Assembly: GCF_001941945.1 (NCBI RefSeq)
Contig: NZ_CP015583.1
Span: 1,692,501 to 1,756,500 of the forward strand
From: Roseomonas gilardii
GTDB taxonomy: Bacteria > Pseudomonadota > Alphaproteobacteria > Acetobacterales > Acetobacteraceae
DNA: 64,000 bases
Direction of reading: 5' to 3'
Shown piece by piece: positions 39,311 through 47,132 of the stretch; the first letter of the stretch is position 1, and the number at the start of each line of letters is the position of its first letter. Below the pieces are notes generated by a model. The model had not been told where the DNA came from and did not search any database. It worked only from the letters and a program-made list of their open reading frames with translations. Both the position numbers and the translations under genes were made by a program.

Positions 39311-39624
39311 TGAATAGTGTCCTTCATCGGGGGGACGAACGACGCTCAAAATGCACGCCGGCGCGGCGAAGCATATTCACCAGCATGAGAGGCAGGGTTG
39401 CCGAAAGGGCGTCCTGTGTCGCTGTGGCTGAACTGCCACAGCATCGGCGCGGAAACCGGCACGAACCGGGATTTCACGGAAGCGAAAACAGGCTGCACAT
39501 GCATTCTGCGCCATGTTCCGTTCACGAAGCCAGGGGCAATCTCAGGGGCAACCCACGGTCGCGGCGAAAATCGCCGGATCGCGAATCGCCCCCAAGGGCG
39601 TTCGCCGGAAAAAGGCGCCTCGGA
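39311..39624. other. 314-base gap upstream of the OmpA gene
   Basis: No gene supported. It contains a perfect 8-bp inverted repeat, GCTGTGGC-TGAACT-GCCACAGC (39421-39442), about 110 bases upstream of the OmpA start, in a likely regulatory region of that gene. Confidence 0.5.
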
Positions 39625-40896
39625 TCAACCGGCCTTCGGCGCCAGGGCCGTGCCGGTCCGGTCCAGGGCGATCTCGGCACCAAACCAGCTCACGCCTTCG
39701 GCGACCAGATCCATGCTCCATCCCTGGGCGTCCTGCAGCGGCAGCTCGAAGACGATCTGCACCGTCTCGCCGGGCATGATCTCCTGCGCGCTGAGCCGGA
39801 CGCGGCGGAAGTCGCGCTCCAGCGTGCCGTCCGCCAGGCGCCGCATCACGCCGAGGTTGACGCCGCCCGCACCGGTCCCGCCCGGACGCCAGCGATAGCC
39901 GCCGAGATTGCGGATCGCCACGGTGAGCGAGAGCTTCTGCTTGGTGGCCGTGCCCGACAGGACCGCGATCTCGGCGATCGGCGCCTTGCGCTTCGTCAGC
40001 GGCGGAATCTCGCGGCTGTCCGGTGCTTCGCCGGTGCGGCTGAGGACGATGCAGCAGTCGTGGCGGAGCCAGGCATCCAGCTCCGCGAGGCCCTGCGTCA
40101 TCATGGCCGGGGAGGGAGCCGCATCGGGCGCATCGCGGCGGGAGACACGTTCCAGCTCGGCGGCATAGGCCGTGGCACCCATCATGACGGGATGCCGCGC
40201 CGCCAGGGCGAACTCGCAGCGCGCGAAGCCCGCCGCCGCGGCAGCAGCCTGGATGCCCGACGGGTCCGTTTCCGGCTCGGCGATTCCGGTCGCCCGCATC
40301 CTGGCCTGCACCGCGGGGGAGCGCGACTGACCGGGCGCTGCGGTCACGATCACCGCGCGCCCGCCCTCGGCCAACACGCGCTGCATCTCCGGCAGCAGCC
40401 CCGCCAGATCCCCGAGTCGGTGCAGGCTGTGGAAGGCGATGATCCGGTCCACCGAGGCATCGGGGAGGGGGATGCGTCCCTTCTCCAGCACGCCCGTCTT
40501 CAGCCGCGCCGCGAGCTGGGGCAGGTGGACCGAGACGAAGGCCTTCGCCTTGCCGATCGCCGTGGCGGAGGGATCGACGGCCTGGACCTCCAGCCCCTGC
40601 TGCGCCAGCAGCCGCGCCAGCCAGCCATGGCCACAGCCGAGATCCAGCACGCGATGGCCGGGCTCGGCCTGCAGAAGGTGCAAGGCCACCCCGAGCTGCG
40701 GCAGCACCTCCCGCGCCGTCGCGGGATCGGAAAAGGGCATGTGGAAGCGCGGGTCGCTGACCGGTATGCCTTCGTGCTGGCTGTCCAGCCGCGCCAGCCG
40801 CTCCGCCTCCGCGGTCGCGTCCAGGAGACGGTGCGTGTCGATCAGGCCATCCTTTCCGAGGAAGGCCTCCGCGTTTTCGGGCTGCCAAGCCGCCAT
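39625..40896 (-). CDS. class I SAM-dependent methyltransferase with C-terminal Ig-like domain
   Basis: 423 residues. The methyltransferase domain (about 60-220) has VLDLGCGHGWLARLL as the SAM-binding motif and a DRIIAFHSLHRLGD motif IV-type segment. The last ~100 residues form a beta domain with WRPGGTGAGGVNLG, RVRLSAQEIMPGETVQIVFE and AEGVSWFG, a module known from glycan-related transferases (Wzt/glycosyltransferase companions). This points to a sugar or surface-polymer substrate, as inference. The start is uncertain (ATG 40896 or 40947). Confidence 0.75.
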   Translation of the reverse strand: MAAWQPENAEAFLGKDGLIDTHRLLDATAEAERLARLDSQHEGIPVSDPRFHMPFSDPATAREVLPQLGVALHLLQAEPGHRVLDLGCGHGWLARLLAQQGLEVQAVDPSATAIGKAKAFVSVHLPQLAARLKTGVLEKGRIPLPDASVDRIIAFHSLHRLGDLAGLLPEMQRVLAEGGRAVIVTAAPGQSRSPAVQARMRATGIAEPETDPSGIQAAAAAAGFARCEFALAARHPVMMGATAYAAELERVSRRDAPDAAPSPAMMTQGLAELDAWLRHDCCIVLSRTGEAPDSREIPPLTKRKAPIAEIAVLSGTATKQKLSLTVAIRNLGGYRWRPGGTGAGGVNLGVMRRLADGTLERDFRRVRLSAQEIMPGETVQIVFELPLQDAQGWSMDLVAEGVSWFGAEIALDRTGTALAPKAG

Positions 40897-41513
40897 TCGC
40901 AGGATGCTCCAGACAATTTCCCGCGATGGTGGTTGGTTCCGCCGCATTTCGCAACCACTGGTTCGTGACCGCCAGTCGCTTCCGGCGCCTCCGTGATCGG
41001 GAAGGAACGGCCCGGACGCAGGCGGGAACCGGACCGACCCTCTTGCATGGTGCTGGCGGATGCCGGGCGCCAGCGGTTCCGCCCGGAATTCCTGGTCATC
41101 ACGCCGGATCACTGATCGTTCGCGGAAAGATCCACCTGCACCGGGGTGCCCTCCGGACCACGGACTCGCAGGGATGCTGCTCTGCACCATGATTTCGCTC
41201 GCCCCGGTCACGCAGGTGCGATAAGTGACGAATGTCGCTGAGGCGCGCCGGACCCGGCGGCACGGGGATGTCACGGGATGCCATGGCAGGAGCCGTGCCG
41301 AACTCTCGCGGAGGTTGCGTAACCGGCGCGGTGGGAGCATTGGTGGTCCGGTCGCGAAGGTCGCTCAGCGGGACAGAAGGAGTGATCTGAAATCGTCACG
41401 CTTCGTCCTTTTTTCGGCCTTCGTGCCCGGCCAGAAGAAGCCGGTCGCGTCCTGCCGCCCGGTTGCCCCGGTGCCGGCCACGACGTCGTGCCAAAGGCGG
41501 AGGATCATCCGGC
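40897..41513. other. 617-base gap between divergent methyltransferase and pleD
   Basis: I see no supported gene here. It is the divergent regulatory region of the methyltransferase and pleD. The expected divK, often upstream of pleD, is absent. Confidence 0.6.
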
Positions 41514-42878
41514 GTGAGTGCCCGCATCCTGGTGGTGGATGACATCGCAACGAACATCCATCTGCTGGAAGCCCGCCTCCGGGCCGAATACTACGAGGTC
41601 GCCTCCGCCAGCTCCGGCCCGGCGGCCATCCGCCTCGCCGAGGAATGGCTGCCCGACATCATCCTGCTGGACGTGATGATGCCGGGGATGGACGGCTACG
41701 AGGTCTGCCGCCGCCTGAAGGCGCAGAAGCAGACCGGGCACATCCCCGTCGTCATGATCACCGCCCTGACGGACCAGAGCGAGCGCATCCGCGGCCTGGA
41801 AGCCGGCGCCGACGACTTCCTGTCCAAGCCGGTGGACCACGCCACGCTCTTCGCGCGGCTGCGCGCCCTGTTGCGCACCAAGCAGGTCCTGGACGCCTTC
41901 CACATCCGCTCGGAGAGCACGGGCGACCTCGGCATGAGCGGCGGGCTGCGCGCCCTGAGCAGCATGATCGGCACGCGCGCCCTCATCGTCACCGAGGACC
42001 GCGAGGAGTCGCGCTTCCTGGAAGAGGCGCTGGCCGAGGACGGCGTGGTCTGCTTCGTGGCCACCGACCATGGAGCGGCCTGGAACGCGCTGATGTCGGG
42101 CGAGTTCGAGCTGGCCGTTCTGAGCCTGTCCTTCGACGCAGGCGACGGGTTGCGCTTCGCCTCCCGCCTCCGGGCGCAGTCCGGCACGCGCGACCTGCCG
42201 GTGCTGCTGGTCGCCGACCCGGCGCAGCGGCAACTCGTGCTCCGGGGCTTCGACCTCGGCGCCAACGACCATGTGCTGCGGCCGGTGGACCGCAACGAGC
42301 TACGCGCCCGCGCCCGCAACCAGATTCGGCGCAAGCTCTACCAGGACCGGCTGCGCGAGGATCTCCAGCGCACGCTGGAGGCGGCGGTCACGGACAGCCT
42401 GACCGGCCTGCGCAACCGGCTCTACGCCTCCCGGCACCTGGAGGCGATGCTGCGTTCCGGCGGCGCCTCGGTGCTGCTGCTGGACGTGGACCACTTCAAG
42501 CGCGTGAACGACACCTTCGGCCATGCCGGCGGCGACGTGGTGCTGCGGGAGGTCGCCCAGCGGCTGCGCAGCAACCTCCGTTCCTCCGATATCGTCGCCC
42601 GCTATGGCGGCGAGGAGTTCCTGGTCATCATGGCCAGCCGCTCCCAGGCCGATGTGGCGAACGTGGCGGAGCGCCTGCGGCTGGCGGTGGGCGAGGAGCC
42701 GGTCTGGCTGCCTTCCGGCCCGGTCCGGGTGACCATCAGCATCGGCGGCGCCAGCGGCGGTGACGGCACCCCGCTGGACGATCTCCTGGCCCAGGCGGAC
42801 AGCGCCCTCTACCGCGCCAAGGCCGCCGGCCGGAACCGGCTGGAGATCGCGCGCAGCGGGACCGGCGCGGCGGCCTGA
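41514..42878 (+). CDS. pleD: PleD-type response regulator diguanylate cyclase
   Basis: 454 residues, the exact length of Caulobacter PleD. Receiver 1 has phospho-acceptor Asp53 (LLDVMMPGMDGYEV), receiver 2 (about 155-280) is degenerate, and the GGDEF domain carries GGEEF at 365-369 with the inhibitory site RSSD at 356-359. It makes cyclic-di-GMP when phosphorylated, with product feedback. I chose GTG 41514 because this gives the canonical length and GGAGG lies 10 bases before it. Confidence 0.95.
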   Translation: MSARILVVDDIATNIHLLEARLRAEYYEVASASSGPAAIRLAEEWLPDIILLDVMMPGMDGYEVCRRLKAQKQTGHIPVVMITALTDQSERIRGLEAGADDFLSKPVDHATLFARLRALLRTKQVLDAFHIRSESTGDLGMSGGLRALSSMIGTRALIVTEDREESRFLEEALAEDGVVCFVATDHGAAWNALMSGEFELAVLSLSFDAGDGLRFASRLRAQSGTRDLPVLLVADPAQRQLVLRGFDLGANDHVLRPVDRNELRARARNQIRRKLYQDRLREDLQRTLEAAVTDSLTGLRNRLYASRHLEAMLRSGGASVLLLDVDHFKRVNDTFGHAGGDVVLREVAQRLRSNLRSSDIVARYGGEEFLVIMASRSQADVANVAERLRLAVGEEPVWLPSGPVRVTISIGGASGGDGTPLDDLLAQADSALYRAKAAGRNRLEIARSGTGAAA

Positions 42879-42934
42879 GCCGCCCGCCCGGCGGGGCCGC
42901 ACAGTCTCGGAAGCAAGGGAAGACCAACGCGAAA

Positions 42935-42960
42935 AGCCCGGCCGGGACCCCGGTCGGGCT
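42935..42960 (-). terminator. terminator between pleD and rpmG
   Basis: A 10-12-bp GC stem (AGCCCGGCCGGG / CCCGGTCGGGCT) followed on the minus strand by TTTTCGCG. It lies between convergent pleD and rpmG and probably ends rpmG transcription; it may also act on pleD. Confidence 0.65.
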
Positions 42961-43029
42961 CTCTGTCGTGGCGCATTCCCCGTCAGCGGGGAAGGGTGGC
43001 GCCCCGGCTCGTGCCGGGACGCGCCGCGA

Positions 43030-43197
43030 TTACTTGATCTTGGCTTCGCGGAAGACGACGTGCTTGCGCGCCACCGGGTCGTACTTCTTCAGCTCCAGCT
43101 TGCCCTGGGCGTTCCGGGTGTTCTTCTTCGTCACGTAGAAGTAGCCGGTCTCGGCGGTGCTGAGGAGCTTGATCTGGATCGTGTTGGACTTGGCCAT
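43030..43197 (-). CDS. rpmG: 50S ribosomal protein L33
   Basis: 55 residues beginning [20 protein letters not shown] and ending VFREAKIK, the complete L33 sequence. It is the cysteine-free, zinc-independent type. It follows the S41 protease gene, an order often seen with rnr in alphaproteobacteria. Confidence 0.96.
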   Translation of the reverse strand: MAKSNTIQIKLLSTAETGYFYVTKKNTRNAQGKLELKKYDPVARKHVVFREAKIK

Positions 43198-43363
43198 GGT
43201 CTGATTCCGTAAACAGGCCTGCGCACTGAGCCCCGGCCGTTGAACGGCGCAACCTAGTCACCGCGCCCGCCGCGTCAAGCTTTCTCTCGCGGAAACAACC
43301 CTCAGCGGCCGGATGGCACCCATGCCGGCCTTCGTGCCCGTCCGGGCTTCCCTTGCCGCACCG

Positions 43364-45064
43364 TCACTTCGCCGTGGCGGTGCGATAGGCCTCCGGATTC
43401 GACAGCAGCGTGACCGCCGCCTGGAGGTCGCCGTCCCGGCCCTCGGCGGGGGGGCAGGCGCCACGGAGGGCTGTGATCTCGCTCGGCAGCACCGGTACGC
43501 GCGCCTGCCGCTGGCGCCGCAGCACGGCGCCCATCGGGGCATCGCCCTGGGCCAGGCGCTCCAGGCCCCGGGTGGCGCCGTCCGCGCCCAGGCTGGTGCA
43601 GAGGGAAGGCAGCACGCCCAGCGACTGCAAGGGCCAGCCATCCGGCGCCAGGATGCGGGACCAGGAAAGCGAGAGCTCCCCCTCGTTGGGCAGGGGCACC
43701 AGGATCTGGATCAGCCCCTTGCCCATCGTGGCGCTGCCCACCACCGCCGCCCGGCCGTTGTCGGACAGGGCCGCGGTCACGATCTCGGCCGAGGAAGCGG
43801 TGCGGCCATCGACCAGGATGGCGATCGGCCGCCCCTGCGTCAGGTCCATCCCCGCCGCGTGCCAGACGCGGCGCGCATCCGGGTGCCGGCCGTCGGTGCG
43901 GGCGACGATGCCGGCGGACAGGATGTTGTCCACCACCCGGATCGCCTCCCGCAGGAAGCCACCCCGGTTGCCGCGCAGGTCCAGCACCAGGCTGCGCGGT
44001 GCCGGGGAGACGGGGTGGTCGAAGGCCATCAGCAGCGCCTCGCCCAACTGGTCCGCCGTGTCGGAGGAAAAGGCGGTGATCCGCAGCACCAGCACGTCGC
44101 CCTGCCGCGCACTGCGGACGGTCTGCGGCGGCACGACCTCCCGCCGCAGGACGATGTTGCGATGGCCGCGGCCGCGCTGGATGCGCAGGCGGGCACGCGA
44201 GCCCAGCGGCCCTTCCAGCAGCGCCGCCAGCCGGTCCGGCGCCTGCCGGGCCATGGAGATGCCGTTCAGGCTGAGCAGCACGTCGCCCTGCTGCAATCCG
44301 GCCGCCTCGGCGGGGCTGTCGGGCATCACCGCGAGCACCGTGGCGCCGCGCGGGCCACCCTCGACCTGCAGTCCCAGCCCCGCCGTGCCCATGCGGCGGT
44401 CGCGGTCGCTGTCGGCGGTGGCGGGCGAGACATAGCGGCTGTAGGGGTCCAGGTGGTTGAACACCTCGTCGAAGCTGGCCTGCAGCAGCGCATCCGCGCC
44501 CGCCCGCCGCAGGGTGGGAGAGACCCCCCAGGCCGCGCCATAGAGCCAGGACAGGGCGGTGGCGGCCTCCGCCAGCGTGCCCGGCGTGGCACGCTGCGCC
44601 AGGCTCCGCCCCAGCAGCGAGACGCGCAGCACGCCGTCGCGCGACTCCACGTCGAAGCCCGGCTCCAGGGCGGTCAGCCCGCGCAACGCCCAGAGCGCGA
44701 GATCGGGCGGCGTCACGGGGTCGAGATGCCGCTCGGCGATCGCCTCGAAACCCGCCTGGAGCGTCGTCTCGATCACCGGGGCCGGGAATGCCTGCGCGCG
44801 TGCCGGCCCGGCCCCCAGGAGCAGGGCCGGAACAAGGAGGATCAGCGCCGCCGCGACGAAGCGCCGGAACGGGCCTTGCCAGAGGCAGAGTGCCTTGCGC
44901 CCGCCTTGCGACCCGCGCGCGGGTCGCCCTGCAGGAGATCGAATGTCAGGCTGCCGGTCAGGGGCATGGCCTCGGCCAGGCGAACCTCGACCGGCTGTCC
45001 CAACGAGAAGGCGAGGCCCGTATGACGGCCCACCAAGCGCTGCGCGCCTTCCTCGTGTTCCCAT
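43364..45064 (-). CDS. S41 family C-terminal processing peptidase-like protein (CtpA-like)
   Basis: 566 residues from the only in-frame ATG. The S41 features are a PDZ domain (about 230-320, VLAVMPDSPAEAAGLQQGD), and the catalytic Ser in GRTASSAEI (about 405-413) with Lys in MGKGLIQ about 25 residues later. The real start is unclear: the signal-like hydrophobic stretch FVAAALILLVPALLLGAG begins only near residue 70, and no ATG, GTG or TTG lies in frame between 45064 and it. Taken literally the gene overlaps rnr by 223 bases. A non-standard start, or an N-terminal extension before an internal anchor, are both possible. The family trims periplasmic proteins and lipoproteins. Confidence 0.8.
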   Translation of the reverse strand: MGTRGRRAALGGPSYGPRLLVGTAGRGSPGRGHAPDRQPDIRSPAGRPARGSQGGRKALCLWQGPFRRFVAAALILLVPALLLGAGPARAQAFPAPVIETTLQAGFEAIAERHLDPVTPPDLALWALRGLTALEPGFDVESRDGVLRVSLLGRSLAQRATPGTLAEAATALSWLYGAAWGVSPTLRRAGADALLQASFDEVFNHLDPYSRYVSPATADSDRDRRMGTAGLGLQVEGGPRGATVLAVMPDSPAEAAGLQQGDVLLSLNGISMARQAPDRLAALLEGPLGSRARLRIQRGRGHRNIVLRREVVPPQTVRSARQGDVLVLRITAFSSDTADQLGEALLMAFDHPVSPAPRSLVLDLRGNRGGFLREAIRVVDNILSAGIVARTDGRHPDARRVWHAAGMDLTQGRPIAILVDGRTASSAEIVTAALSDNGRAAVVGSATMGKGLIQILVPLPNEGELSLSWSRILAPDGWPLQSLGVLPSLCTSLGADGATRGLERLAQGDAPMGAVLRRQRQARVPVLPSEITALRGACPPAEGRDGDLQAAVTLLSNPEAYRTATAK

Positions 45065-47115
45065 CGGTCATCCGGCAAGACGCGAATCGGAACGATTCCG
45101 CTCGCGCCATTGGTGTCCAGCGTGACGAAGAGACCGAAGCGTGTCACCCCGGAAACCCGTGCGGGGAAAGTAGCACCGACATGGTCCGCCATATAGGCGG
45201 CGAGATAGCGGTCCACCGCGTCGCGCTCCGCCTGGGCGGCGCGCCGCTCGGTTCGCGTGATGTCTTCACCGATCGCGGTAAGGCCCTGGGCTTCCTCGCT
45301 TGTCAGCCCGTCCGGCCCCAGGCGCAACCCGGCGATCAGGGCGCGATGGACCAGAAGGTCCGCATAACGGCGGATCGGACTCGTGAAATGCGCATAGCGG
45401 GCCAGGGCAAGACCGAAATGGCCGATGTTGTCCGGCGCGTACTCGGCCTGGGACTGGGCGCGCAGCACCGTCTCATGCACGAGCCGCTCCTCTGGCCGAT
45501 CCTTCACCCGTTCCAGAAGTTGCGCGAAGTCGCGCGGACGCAACTCGTTGCCGGGCGGCAGGGACAGGCCGAACGTGTCCAGGAACTGCCGCAACCCCTC
45601 CAGCTTCGCATCCGAAGGGCGGTCATGGACCCGGTACATGCAGGGCTGGTGCAACCGTTCCAGCTCCTCCGCCGCGCAGACATTGGCGGCGACCATGAAC
45701 TCCTCGATCAGCCGGTGGCTGTCGAGGCGGGCCCGGGGCCGCACCGCCAGCACCTTGCCCTCGGGGCTCAGCTCCACCTTCCGCTCCGGCAGGTCGAGGT
45801 CCAGCGTACCCCGCTTCTCCCGTGCCCCCAGCAGGGCGCGATAGGCGCCATAGAGCCCGTCCAACCGCGCCTCGCCGGCCTCATGCGCCAACTGCACCGC
45901 CTCATAGGTCAGCCGGGCGGTGGAGCGCATGATGCCGCGCCCGAAGCGGTGCGACTGTTTCCGTCCTCCCGCGTCGAAGCGCATCCGCACGAAGAGGCAG
46001 CCGCGATCCTCGTCCGGGCGCAGGGAGCACCAGCCGTTGCTGAGCGCCTCCGGCAGCATCGGCACGACCCGGTCGGGGAAATAGACGCTGTTGCCGCGCC
46101 GACGCGCCTCCCGGTCCAGCGCCGAGCCAGGGCGGACGTAATGCGCGACATCGGCGATGGCGACCGTCACCTGCCAGCCCTCGCCGTCGGGTTCGGCATG
46201 GACGGCATCGTCGAAGTCCCGCGCATCCTCCCCATCGATGGTGACGAGCGGCAGGTCGCGCAGATCCTCGCGCCCCTCCGGCCCGACGCCGCGGGCGCGT
46301 TCCGCCTGACGCAGCGCCTCGCCGTCGAAGGCATCGGGGATGCCATGCGCATGGATGCAGACCAGCGAGACCGAGCGGGGCTCGCCCATCTTCCCCAGCC
46401 GCTCCAGCACGCGCACGGGCCGCAGGCCGAGCCCATGGCCGGGCAGCGGCTCCGCCAGAACGAGGTCGCCATCCTCGGCGCCGCCTTCCTCGCCGGCCGG
46501 CACACGCCAGTCGGCCCGGATGCGGCGGTCCACGGGGCGGACGAGGCCCTTCTCGAACATCCCCAGCACACGCGAGGAACCCTGCTCCGCCAGGCGGCGG
46601 ATCGTGCGGCCCTCGTATTTCTCGCGCCCCGCCGGTTTCAGCCGCGCCAGCACCCGGTCTCCCGGCGCCAGGGCCGGTTGCCCCTTCGGTTCGGGACGCA
46701 TGTAGATCAGCGGCGGACGCCCGCCTTCCCAGTTCACCGGGCGGGCGAGGGGATCGCCGTCCGGGTCGGTGCCGAAGACCTGGACGATCGCGGTTTCCGG
46801 CAGGTTGGCGGCATGGCGGAAGGAACGCCGCCCGGAAGGCGCGGCGCTGCCCTCGGCCTTCAGTTCCTTCAACAAGGCGCGCAGGGCCGGGCGATGTTCC
46901 ACGCCCAGGCCGAAATGCCGCACGATCTGGCTCTTGCCCACCGTGCCGCCGGCCGCGCGCAGGAAGGCCCGCAGCTCCTCCCGTGTCGGCAGGTTGGCCG
47001 GCGCCTCCGGCTGGGCGGTGGCGCGGCGGCGAGCGCTGGCCTGAGGACCGGCGCCACGGCGAACCTTCACTCGCAGGCCCTGCCGGCCGGGACCAACCGC
47101 GATGCGGCGTGCCAT
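44842..47115 (-). CDS. rnr: ribonuclease R
   Basis: 757 residues of the RNB family: N-terminal HTH and cold-shock domains, the RNB core with TIDGEDARDFDDAV (metal-binding Asp cluster), RNSVYFPDRVVPML and later FTSPIRRYADLLVHR, and a C-terminal S1 domain (ATFPARVSGVTRFGLFV). The C-terminus is Ala/Lys/Arg-rich. It degrades structured RNA 3'-5'. The gene starts 17 bases after topA ends. Confidence 0.95.
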   Translation of the reverse strand: MARRIAVGPGRQGLRVKVRRGAGPQASARRRATAQPEAPANLPTREELRAFLRAAGGTVGKSQIVRHFGLGVEHRPALRALLKELKAEGSAAPSGRRSFRHAANLPETAIVQVFGTDPDGDPLARPVNWEGGRPPLIYMRPEPKGQPALAPGDRVLARLKPAGREKYEGRTIRRLAEQGSSRVLGMFEKGLVRPVDRRIRADWRVPAGEEGGAEDGDLVLAEPLPGHGLGLRPVRVLERLGKMGEPRSVSLVCIHAHGIPDAFDGEALRQAERARGVGPEGREDLRDLPLVTIDGEDARDFDDAVHAEPDGEGWQVTVAIADVAHYVRPGSALDREARRRGNSVYFPDRVVPMLPEALSNGWCSLRPDEDRGCLFVRMRFDAGGRKQSHRFGRGIMRSTARLTYEAVQLAHEAGEARLDGLYGAYRALLGAREKRGTLDLDLPERKVELSPEGKVLAVRPRARLDSHRLIEEFMVAANVCAAEELERLHQPCMYRVHDRPSDAKLEGLRQFLDTFGLSLPPGNELRPRDFAQLLERVKDRPEERLVHETVLRAQSQAEYAPDNIGHFGLALARYAHFTSPIRRYADLLVHRALIAGLRLGPDGLTSEEAQGLTAIGEDITRTERRAAQAERDAVDRYLAAYMADHVGATFPARVSGVTRFGLFVTLDTNGASGIVPIRVLPDDRWEHEEGAQRLVGRHTGLAFSLGQPVEVRLAEAMPLTGSLTFDLLQGDPRAGRKAGARHSASGKARSGASSRRR

Positions 47116-47132
47116 CGCGGCGGTGCCCCCGC

